The position numbers and the translations under genes were made by a program. Shown here one piece after another: positions 52,688 to 63,000 of a stretch of DNA of 64,000 bases. Source of the DNA: Larus michahellis (Eukaryota; Chordata; Aves; Charadriiformes; Laridae). The notes under the pieces are model-generated. The model had not been told where the DNA came from, ran no database searches, and worked only from the letters and a program-made list of their open reading frames with translations. How positions within the stretch are numbered: the first letter of the stretch is position 1; the number at the start of each line of letters is the position of its first letter. The stretch spans positions 16,580,992 through 16,644,991 of the forward strand of contig NC_133897.1 in assembly GCF_964199755.1 (NCBI RefSeq), read 5' to 3'.

Positions 52688-53383
52688 CTCTGCTTTCAGT
52701 AACAAAGTGTGTTGGGAAAGAGAAGCCATACAGATAAATTAACACTGCCTGAGGGAGATGTGGGCGAGATATGTAGTACAGTATGAAGAAGTAAAGGGGA
52801 AAAGACCTGTCTTAAAAGGTGGTGAAGTTATGAAGCAGCCCAGTGGGGTGCTCTGATGGAAGGCATTTGGAGGCTAATGCGCAAACCATGGCACTCCTCA
52901 TTGTGGCCTCAGTTGCAAAGTATCTCCCTTTAAACCCTTTGCAAGCTTCAGAAGCAGAGGAGGAGATGGTGGGGAACAGGGTGACAGCCCCGCTGGCTGT
53001 GTGGGCTTTAGTGACTCAGAGCTCAGTGGCTTGGCAGCGACATGTGGCGACTGGGAACCTGCAGCCAAGGAAATACCCTGATAACTGGGCAGGATCTGCG
53101 GCAGCTTCTCCTACCAACCGGCTCCTGCTTACCAGGAGGCAGTGGTCCCCGAGGCAGGGGAATGACCACGCACTCCTGAGGTTACCAGCCAGGCACTAGG
53201 GGGGATCGCAGCGTGGCTGCTGGGCTTATGCAGCTGGCTTCTTTACACACCCAACACTGGACACACCAAAACCTGCTTTGGGATTCCTGGGTGGTTCTGT
53301 AACAGTTATAATAAAACCCGTATCTGCTAGGCAAGCTGTAGCTACAGATTGATTCTTCCACAACACAACCTGGTCATGCAGAT

Positions 53384-53420
53384 AATATGTATTTATATTA
53401 TATATGTGTATATATATAAA
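53384..53420. repeat. AT-rich simple repeat
   Basis: TATATTATATATGTGTATAT and related AT dinucleotide-rich sequence, a degenerate microsatellite. Confidence 0.75.
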
Positions 53421-55836
53421 AATGACTCACTGACAAAAGGCCAAAGATTCTCAGACTGTGACCACTGGTGCTCCACCAACCACTTCTGCGATTCCGGGCC
53501 CCTCTTTTGCTAGTGGCTTAGATTAAAAGATAGCCAGACAGAATGAAAATACATCTTTCAATGGGCTTTTAAAGCAAAACTTTGGTAGGTATAAAAGATA
53601 ATGCCACGTAATTAAATCAGCTGCACCTACTAAGTAACATAATTTGCAAAATATACCATAAACACTTTGAAAGCGATAACCAAAATACTAAAATATTTAT
53701 TTTTCTGCTTACTTGTGTGAATTTCTCAATAATACAATATGCAAATAATCATAAAACAAAGTACTATTTCTGCTAATATCTGCTGGCCCGTGATGGTATA
53801 TTCTACAAGACAGAAATTTACTTCCTATATTGTTCACAGAAAATTAACATACGTTACACATAAAACAAAAGGCATCGCTACCAAATGACAGTCCTTATTG
53901 TCTTCTAAATATAACCTGAGTATTAAATACACATAAAAAACAGGAAAAATGCTGCATTAATTTAATATAATTAAGCTAATTAATTAAAATTAAGTTTAAC
54001 TGAAGTATTATGACTCTGATATTTTCCAATTACTATATGGGTTTGAAATATGCAAGTACTTGGAGAAGGAAGAGTTGAAAACTTATATCCAAATCTCGTA
54101 ACAAAGACCCACAATCTCTCAAAATCACAGAAAAAATCAATAGTGAAGACAACAGCAAATCCAGCAGTATCAAAAAAATCAGCATATATATTAAGTGAAT
54201 AGATATCATTCACAGTCCTGTCTCCAGCGCCATTTTCTCACCTGTTTTCTGTAAGATGCAAGGATACGGATTCTCAGAAACGGTACCCAAGCCTAACAGT
54301 GACCCACACACTCCCTACCTGCCTGCTCCAGCCATAAAAACCTGGGGTTTTTGAGCCCTTCTTTGCAAAAATGTTCACTCATTCTCCCAGATGTCATATA
54401 TACTGCAGTATGGAGATGCTACATTCAACATTTTGACATCATCTGCAATTGTGTCTGCTGGCTCAGACACCTCCAGCACTTTTTTCTGACATCTTTAGTA
54501 CTTCAGAAGTGTTGGAAAATAACGAGTGGCATTCATGCACATCTGTACTCTCCAAAGGAGTCCAGAAAGCAGCCAAATAATTCCATGATTTTTTTTCAGC
54601 CATTTGGAGATTTTTTTCCTCCCAATTTCCCATCACATAGCACAGCCAGCCACTGGCAACTTGGCACCACATGTCTGAGCTGAGTGTTGGGTAGTACTTG
54701 AAGCACCAGTTTGTTAAGCAGTTTTATTTACTCCTCATAGCCCCAGCAATCCCAGGCACATTTTTGCCACTGCTTGTTTGCAGTCCACCATAGTGGACTT
54801 CTGCTCACCATTTGCATATTCTGGCAAAAAGTGCTTTTTTCCCTGCAGTAAGGAAGCAGGGAAGAATACCTTGGCTAAAACTCATTTTTCTCCACTAGTA
54901 CTTAAATTTCTTACATTTTTGGCAGATCACTACCCTTCCAGCATTTGCTTTTATTTTGCACGGCATATATTTCTACCATTTAAAAACGCTGGGTTTATAG
55001 TAGCTTCTTTCCCTGTTCCTGTCAGTATTAATATTATACACTAATTTACCTGTTGCAACATACGGTCTCTGGCTTCCTTATCTCTGATAGCCAAAGTTAC
55101 TTCTCTTCCACTTCATTTGTCCAGTGTTTACTTTTGATGAAGCTGCTTGGAGCAGCAGTCTATCATTTCAATCTCATTTTCTAACACCATTTTAAAAGTT
55201 TTAAAATTATGGTTGTACCAGCATTCAAAGCTTCCACTAATGCAGCGATGTTAATAGACTACACCCCAAAAAACTGCACTGCCCACATGGAACACAGGGT
55301 TGAATCACAGGGTGTGCTTGAGTACGGCAGAGACACCATTAATTTTTTTATTTTGAAGTGCAGCTGGAAACAAAGCAGGATAAAAATTGTTCTCAATTTG
55401 CAGCACCCCTCTTTTAGTCAATCATACCAATGTAAGAACTGGCAAAATAAGAACTCCAGTGGCCACACATTTTAGGACTGTGAGCTGTGCGTTCATAGTT
55501 TGGGTTCCCATCGCTCCTTACCTCAAAAAAGTGACAAATGCTATGTTTTGGGGTTTTTAACAAGTAGATCCTCCAAGAACCTACTTTAAGGAGCACTAAA
55601 CGCCAAGGGCACGCATCAGCAGACTCCGGCCAAGGGACTTGGGGTGGATCCGCTTTTTAGCTTGGACTACCAGTCTCACGCCGAGCTCCCCCATCGCTTA
55701 CTGACTCCCACCGCTTTTGGGGACATTTGCGAGCAGTAGGGGCGGGCGCTCCCCGCCTTCCCCGGCCACCCCGCTGTCCCCACGCATGTCCCGGCCCCGC
55801 GGGGGCTGTGGAGCGGGGCGACGGGCGGCCGGGGCA

Positions 55837-55841
55837 CCAAT
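55837..55841 (+). promoter_or_regulatory. CCAAT box
   Basis: CCAAT within GGCACCAATAAACC on the upstream shoulder of the CpG island. It lies eight bases before the CArG box and about 420 bp before the candidate start codon. NF-Y would be the usual factor; binding is inferred. Confidence 0.4.
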
Positions 55842-55849
55842 AAACCCCA

Positions 55850-55859
55850 CCAAATAAGG
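55850..55859 (+). promoter_or_regulatory. CArG box (SRF-type site)
   Basis: CCAAATAAGG fits the serum response factor consensus CC(A/T)6GG exactly. It sits inside the CpG island, close to a CCAAT box and upstream of the likely transcription start. That position is typical of SRF-controlled cytoskeletal, muscle or immediate-early genes. Regulation by SRF is inference until occupancy is shown. Confidence 0.45.
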
Positions 55860-56017
55860 CGCTGGCGGTCGCCGCGAAAGGAGGTTGGGGACAAGCGGGG
55901 GACGAGCCCCTCTCGCCCCTCCCGGGGCAGGGAGAGCCTTTCCCTCCCTCCGTCCCTACCCCGCCGCAGCGGACCCGCCTCCCCCGCCCGGGCTTGACGG
56001 CAGCGGGGAGGAATGTG

Positions 56018-56031
56018 TTTCCGGGGCGGGG
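56018..56031 (+). promoter_or_regulatory. overlapping ETS core and GC box
   Basis: TTTCCGG (the complement holds CCGGAAA, an ETS/GABP core) runs straight into GGGGCGGGG, an Sp1/KLF box. Such pairs are common at TATA-less CpG promoters and may mark the core promoter. Binding is inferred. Confidence 0.4.
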
Positions 56032-56259
56032 AAAGCGCGGCCGAGCGCGGACCTTCCCCTCCCCCGCCGCACGGGGCTCCCCCTCAGCAGCTCGGAGACG
56101 AGGCGGAGGCGGCGGGCAGACGGACGGACTGAGGGGGAGCGAGGCCGGGCGTCCCGCCGCGCCCAGCCTAGCTCAGCCCGCTCCCGGGACGCCGGGGAGC
56201 TTCAGTCAGACAGGCGGGCCGGAGCGCGCCCCCTGCCCGGAGCCCGCCGTGCCGCGGCC

Positions 56260-56268
56260 ATGGCCGAG
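56260..56268 (+). CDS. possible first coding exon (Met-Ala-Glu), partial gene
   Basis: An ATG in a strong initiation context (GCCGCGGCCATGGCC, with G at +4 and purine-rich/GC flanks) is followed by GCC GAG and then GT at 56269-56270, which could be a splice donor (GAG|GTAGCG) giving a phase-0 first exon. The donor is weak because +5 is C instead of G. If the donor is not used, the frame runs on to 56904, but that continuation is Pro/Arg/Gly/Ala-rich and looks like GC-driven translation of intron. Later exons should lie to the right, probably beyond the window, so the gene cannot be named. Alternatively the first exon may be non-coding and end at another donor such as AAG|GTGGGC near 56691. 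Confidence 0.3.
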
Positions 56269-57055
56269 GTAGCGGGGAGGACGGGGAGGGGGTTGGAGCC
56301 GGCCGGGGAGCGGACAGAGCGGTGCCCGCCCGGCCCGCGGGGCCTCGTCTCGGGCGTGTCCAGAGGACGGCGAGAGCGACTTCCCGCTGCCCGCCCGGCA
56401 GCAGCCGGGAGCCGCCACCGCCCCGGGGCGCGGGTCCCTCAGCGCCCGTTCCGGGCCGACAAGGGGGAGTCTCGCCTCGCCTCGCGCCTGCCGGGGCGGT
56501 GTGCTTGTCCCGGGCGGGCGGGCGGGAAGGTGTCGGGCCCAGCCCGCGGCTTCCTGTGGCGGCGGGACGGCGGCCTCGGGCCTCCCATGCCGGTAGGGGC
56601 CGGCCAGGCCTTTGTCCGCCCGGAGCCCGGCCCTGCCCTGCCCGGGCAGCGCCCACGGCCGGGCCGCCCCGACCCTTCCCTCACAGCGAAGGTGGGCGCC
56701 GGTGCCCCGCTCGGAGCTGCCATGTGCCGTCCGCTGCCTCCCGCCCGGCGGTGCCCGGGGAAGGGGCAGCGCTGGGTGAAGTTTGGGGCGGCTTCCCCGG
56801 GAGGGCGGGCCGCCCCCTCAGAGCCCGGGCCGGCTGAGCCGGGCGGGGGGGGAAGGCTCGTCTCCCGCGGGAAGCGGGCGCTGGGAAGGGAGTTGCAGGA
56901 ATGAGGCAGTGCAAGAACTTGGATATCTAGATTTTTGACCCGCAGGTATCTGCTGAAAGTGACCATTAAGAGCGGGGTGCGGGCACCGTTTGAATGACGG
57001 CACGATCGTAGTGCGGGGTTTTGACTGCTCGGTGCGTTCAAATTCGTGCGGTTTT

Positions 57056-60000
57056 TGCTCTGAGCCTTTATAGCTTGCTGTAGGCTTGTGTCGGGGTGGA
57101 AGTGGGGATGTGAGGCCTCTGAGTGTGAAATGCTTCATGTGGAGATTTCTGAAATAACTTACAGTGATAGGAGCACGGTGTTTTGTCCCATGTTACTGCC
57201 TTCCTATGCCGATGGTTGGAAGGAAACATGAAGTGATATGAAATTCCTTCTGACTCACTGTTTAGCCCATGTCAGATGTCTTTATCTTATGGAATAAGTG
57301 TCTGACTGCCTGTTAGACTCATCAGGTAGTCTTTGTGACTGTTTTTCCTGATGGGAAAAAAAAAAAGTTGATCAGTGTTCTTGGTTCCTTCTGCATTTGT
57401 CTTTGGTGTAATACAACAGTCCATTCATGCCAGCACATGTGCACGTACCTGTTGGGTGGAAATGTTGATTTTTCTGGTAGATTTGCCATTGGTGCTACAG
57501 TCGTGTTCATGCCAAGACACACAAACCTTTAGGTTGTCTCTATTCGTAGTAGTGGAACTGCTCACGGCTAATGCTGCATTTGTGCTTAAGTGCTGAAATG
57601 GAGCAGGATTTTATGTATGTGAAAACAGATTTAGATAATCTGTACTATCGGTGCATTAATCATTTGGTAGGTGATGGTGATAGGGTAAGAAAAATATATT
57701 TTTCTATTATGAAATGAGTATGACTTGGTAGCAGCTTTTTTTTTAAGAAATGTTTTACTACTAAAAAGATGTAAATTAAGCAAAATTAAACAAGACTTTA
57801 AAAGTAGCGAAGACGTTCATTGTCCACATCCATCCCAGTGATGAAATTGATGATTCATTCTCCTGTCAGAAAAAATATCACTTGCCTCTGGCAAATGATT
57901 AAGTAGCATTTTGTAAGCCTGCCTAAGGCTATATTTATAAGGGTTGCAAAAACAGTGAGCCATTGGCAATAGGTAGGCAAGATGAGGCAAGTTTAGGATG
58001 CGAACACCTTCAACTTTTGTCCTTTTTCAAAGATGTTTCAGCTGAAAGGTGCAAACCTGACAGGTGTGCAGAACGAAATCTTACCTTGATTAAAGTTGAA
58101 GTTGGTAAATGCTGTATCTGTTTGCCAGCCTCGTCATAAATGAACCAGACTTATTTCAAAATGAAATGTCAGCAGGTAAAAATCTGGTGTTCTTTGTGTG
58201 TGCAGCCAGCTCTGTACATTTGGTCAACCGACCTGCATCATGTTCCTGGGTATGCCCACCCTTGTGAAGGACTGATTCGGAGGGATGCGAGCTTCTCTTA
58301 AAATACGTATCAATTTCTGATGCGAGTGCAGAATTTCAGTGTTTTGTCTTGAGTTTTAAGTGACTCAAGTGGGTAATCTTCTACCACTTCCTTTGGGAAG
58401 TGATTCCCACAGCTGAAAACAAACTGTCAGGAAACTTTTCCTGCTGTTCTTTCTTCCTGATTCATGATTTCATTCCTCTGCTCTTAACCATCCTCCCTAT
58501 AGCTCTCTTAAGGTAGCTCTGTTATGGTGCAGTTTTGAAAAGAGCTTGTTTGCTATAGCAAGGCTCAGGAAGTAGATAACTTGCGTAGCAGAAACGCAAG
58601 CTTGGGGAGAGCGATGCAAACATGGGGTGGACACGTGCTATGTTCTCCATTGCCCTGAATATAATTCCCTCGTTGCCACTGGTATGAGTGCTCTTCAGTT
58701 GTTTGTAAATAGTTGTCATGCCTACCTTTCCACCCAGTCTTGATTTAGTTGGGTGATGTGATGCACACTTAGCTGGTGGTTTTCCCAGCCCTCTGATCAG
58801 CCTGCTGCAGGCTTCCTGGCTGTCGATGGCTCTTGGTTACGTGGCCTTCAGAAATGGTTCCAATTGCAATTGTGGCAGGACTGCAGTTAAACAGGCTGTT
58901 GAAGAATCTCCTCTTGATGGGACTCGTTCTGTAAGCCACCATCAAAGGCTGTAGCTCTGGAACAGGCTCCATACACATAGAAGTTTCCTTCTAGCGGACA
59001 TGCATGCAAAGTCCCTGCTGTTCCTCTCCTGCCTGCGGGCCAGGGGGCCTGGGCTTCTTCAGTACAGACCTGCATGTGGTGCCTTCAGTCGTGTCACTAT
59101 ACAGGTAGGGAGCAGAGGTGTGAGCTGCGCTGCCCTCTGTTCCCTGTTAGTTCAGAGGAAGCGTCATACCCACCATGTGCCTTGGGGAGTGGGTTTTTCA
59201 GGGGAAAGAGTAGAGGCTGCATGGAACTTTGCTGGCGACTGGTATACCCTACCTCCTCTTCCTCCCCACCCCTTTCCAAATATATTTTGTACCCCTTCTG
59301 TGTGAGAGAGACTATTATAATCAGTCAGATGTTGCAAAACTGAAGTTAAAACAGGCAGGGGTTTTCTTAATTGTTATTAACTGTGGCAAGATAGCTAGCT
59401 TTAAGATTGCTCATGCCTCCTCACATGGCACTTGGAAGAGAGATTGGTTAGATCCAGAAAAGAGAGAATTCAGGCTTGGCAGTAGCAGAGCCTATTCTGC
59501 CCTCATTTGCTTTTCTAGAACTTCGAGTGATTTATTTTTTCCATCTTTTTTTTTAGGATGGCCAATCCCCTTGGCATCCTTTTAATTCTTAGGAGCTGCA
59601 GTCAGCCCTCTCAGAGGGAATCCTTCTTGAGGCTGCCTTTTTTTCTTTTTTCTTTTTTTTTTTTAAGCTTCTCAGGATCTATTGGTAGAGCTCATAAAGC
59701 AATTACTTAAATTAAATAATTCTTAAAAATGTAATTAAGGCAATATGTAGTTAGATTTATTTTGGAAGTGTCATTAAAAAGTACTTGCCAGTGTGTGTAC
59801 TGATGATTTTTAAGTCATCTGCTACGTTTTGTGCCTTGTAGAAAGTTCCCTGTCTCCCAGCATCAGAAAACTCAGAGTTAAGCCTGTGTTTTCCTACCTC
59901 TCGCAGAGCTTCTGTCTGTTTTTATATTGCTGATTCTACAGATTGTTCCCACTTGCTCTACTTGCCTTGGTTTGAGGGCACTTACTCTAGTAGTAGTGTT

Positions 60001-63000
60001 CTTGTTAGCAGTTTTAACGTTCCTGGTTAGACAACTTGAGATTTTTCAGGCTTCTGTTCTGGTGTGTGTGCATGGGTGTTTTTTATACAAACACATGCAT
60101 CTCAAGGCTTTACAGGAAAATGAGTTTTTGGTGTAGGGGAGAGTTAGCTATTGTTTCTGAAGAGGTTGGTTGTTTGTTTTTCAAGAGGGAGTGTCACAAA
60201 ATTATGAACAAATGAATGGATGAACAAATTCTATGGCTCTGTCTCCTGGACAGACACTGGCAGTATCTTGGCCTGATTTAAGGCTCCTTCTGTGTCAAAA
60301 GATTTAATTTTTTTTGTTAGTTCTAATGGTAAATAATGTTGACACTTATGTTGGCCGATACCATCTGCTTTTTTCTGTGTAGTTAGTTCCTCCTCACTCT
60401 GTGTTGCTCGGTTCCGTTGTGTATTCTGTTGCCAACTTTCTGAGAAGGATGATGTTACTTGTCATGCAGTAACCGCAGTGGGCCACAATATTGACCAGTA
60501 TCTGTCAGCTGCCATGGTTATGTAGTTTCTGGGGTGGCCTACAAAGTCATTTTTGTGTTTACCCACAGATGGGAAGACAAGTTCTACTTTTTTCTTTTTT
60601 TCTAATTTGTCCTGCATAGGCATGGCCCAGTAACCTAAACTGTTGAAACTGTAAGTCAGGATAAATCTGCGACGAGATCTTTCTTTAAACTTTCTTCTCT
60701 CCCACCATATGGATTGGTGGTAAAAGCACCAGTAAAAAGTATATACAGCTTCATTGTAAGAAACTGTCATGTGCTTTAGCTGTGTTCATAACAGGCTGTA
60801 TGAGTTTCTAACCCGATCTAAGATGTGCGTAGGCTTGCTGAATAGCTTGTACTGGGAACGTTACAGAAAGAAAATGAAAATTCTAGCTTCTGTGAGTGAA
60901 AAATGAGACACTGGACACCTGGTTATGCATCACTAAATAGTACAGTTGTCTTTTTCAGTACTAAGGTGTTCTTATTAGCAGAATGTTGTTATTAAACATC
61001 CTGTATTTTTGTAATAACCACCTTATTTTACTTTTTTATTCTTAGAATAATCAGAGTGGTTAGTGGACTTCCCAGGCTATCATACTCTCCCATTAACAGA
61101 TTGAAGATGTTCACAGAGATGGTAAAGTCACTAAATTAGTACATAATTTGCACATAACCAAGCACATGGTAGGGAAAGTAGCCTGATGAGACCATAATAT
61201 TAATGTTTTATTTGGGGAAAGGTAATAGGATTCCTACCTGACCTGTAAGCCTCTTTAATATTAGAGTGATATTTTTGTCTATATCTTTCTCAATTTCTCT
61301 TAACAGTCATCTGCAAAAAGGGTTATGAAATATGCTTTCTGTCTTAGAAGCAGTTTCACGTGCTTTGTTTCTTTTCCAACAGCAGCAGCAAAATATCATT
61401 AGTATTATTGTGGTTTTTATTACAGTGTGAAGTTTGAGTAACAAAATTGAGGCTGGAATCTTAACTTTGTTATTGCTAGTAAGAGCTAAGAAGATACTGG
61501 TGTTTTCTTGCCGTTCTTTTCTTTATCCCACAGAAAAACATCTTGTGTATCTTTGATAAATTAATGCAGTTCTCACGCTCTGCCAGCAAATAATTAGTTT
61601 TCTGTTTATAGTCATTTTCTCTAAACTTCTAATTTGTAAGACCATGTTTAAGTGCAGATTCTTCTCAAAATGCTCATAAACGAAAACATATTCAATATCT
61701 AGTGCCAGTATTTTCTTCCCCAAAATGATCAACATAATTTTTGCAGTTCATCTATTTCTGATTTGTGTTTTGTACAAGATCAGTTACGCTTAACTTAGTC
61801 CTAGTTTTGACTTAGCTTAGTTTTAATTTCTGCTCTTGGTACATCCTAGTTCATAAGCAGGAAGGACAGACATTGTTTATATGGATTCTTATTGTGTTAA
61901 GCTATAAATATCTGTGTAGAATACATGCTACATACAAGTACTCACATGCAGTTAATTTTTCTGTTATGGCTATTAACAAATACATTTTTTACGTTTAGAG
62001 CTGTTCAGCTAAAGGCACTTTTGGTGTGGAAGCTGAACGGAAAAAGTGAAAGCTTTCTTCTTCTTTTCTCGTCCTTTGTGGTAGAATGAAAAACAATAAT
62101 TATATATTGGGCTGAACTGAAACACTGAACCTACCCTCATGCAAAGATGACTGATTTGTGGTTATTTACAAAAGAAGAAAAATAATTGCATTAGATTAAT
62201 TTAGAAAGAGTCAGTATTTCACTTAGGAAATAGTGATATTGTGAGTCAAAGGTAGTATCTTGGATATTAATGCGTACTTCGTCCCTGAGGTTGTGGTTTC
62301 GAAAAACAAACCTGAGACCGGGATGTCTGGTTTGGCATAGCCTTGAGCTTGAATTAAGTACTGAGATAAGGATGTGGGGGCCATTCCCTATTGCAAAGGA
62401 AAAAGGAGGATAAGCTGCCACTGTAGGGTTTGTTCATTTTCTTTGGTGGAATTATAGTTCAGTGTGTCTTAACGTGGTGCTAACCTCGGGCATTGGCACT
62501 GAGAGTTGTGTTTGCCTTTTGTGTAGCTAGCTGCTCCACGAAGCCGTTTGATCTGTCCTCATCTGGTCTGTGTCTTTGTAGGCTGGCACGACCCACGAGG
62601 AGTCATCTGTGGCCTTCTGCTGCCATAAAGCAGAAGATCACAGGATGCTGTCCCAGCGAGCTGTGGGGTAACCTGAGTGTCAGGAGCATATCAGGGACCA
62701 TAGGGGGTCATTTGAAGGACCCGACATTCTGGTAGCTTGGCCGGCATCCTCTGCAGATTCAGTCGCTCAAGTATTAAATTGGGCAACATCCAAGCTCTGC
62801 CTAGACCCTCAGTTGTCTGGTTTTCCAAGTCTTAGGTAAAAGGGTTTTGTGTGAAGATGAGTACAGCTAAAGGGAAAGCCTATTTCTGAAGTGGAGATGA
62901 ATGCAAAATAACATAATCTTTTTGATGTTAAATAAAAAGCACTCTCCCAGGGATCAGAAGATGACACATGTTAGTAGTTGGTTATCATTAAATTGGAATT

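Larger units (their letters stand above)
41881..55599. other. gene-free sequence, mostly unique
   Basis: No supportable gene, RNA or intact element. It includes homopolymer runs (A14 at 48670-48683, A15 at 50162-50176), two AT/AC microsatellites, an uninterrupted 34-base purine tract at 52654-52687, and a TAAT-rich block at 53955-54000. The unique AT-rich block at 48160-48440 may be a conserved non-coding element. A GCA/GCT-rich patch near 52370-52390 gives a short run of alanine codons that is not a convincing exon. Confidence 0.5.
55600..57055 (+). promoter_or_regulatory. CpG-island promoter
   Basis: G+C and CpG density rise abruptly near 55600, peak through about 55720-56890 and fall away by 57055, in a window that is otherwise CpG-poor. 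This is the signature of a broad vertebrate promoter. Visible elements are a CCAAT box (55837-55841), a CArG box (55850-55859), an ETS core TTTCCGG (56018-56024) overlapping the GC box GGGGCGGGG (56023-56031), and many other C- and G-rich boxes. No convincing TATA box is present, so initiation is probably dispersed. Direction is taken as + from the T-rich DNA to the right and the ATG at 56260. A divergent transcript to the left is also possible. Confidence 0.9.

Noticed and set aside
55885..56904. 339-codon open frame through the CpG island
   Set aside because: The translation is Pro/Arg/Gly/Ala-rich in all parts. Several overlapping frames on both strands are also open, which is expected when G+C is so high that stop codons are rare. 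Only the short ATG-GCC-GAG part is considered further.
56168..57041. Long minus-strand open frames in the CpG island (162 and 200 codons)
   Set aside because: Same GC artefact. They overlap the + strand frame, have no domain and no clear splice context, though a divergent non-coding transcript is possible.
59044..59104. Exon-like segment with acceptor GCGGGCCAG and donor ACAG|GTAGGG
   Set aside because: The donor is good but the 61-base segment carries no recognisable peptide and cannot be linked in frame to anything. Pseudo-exons of this quality are common in introns.
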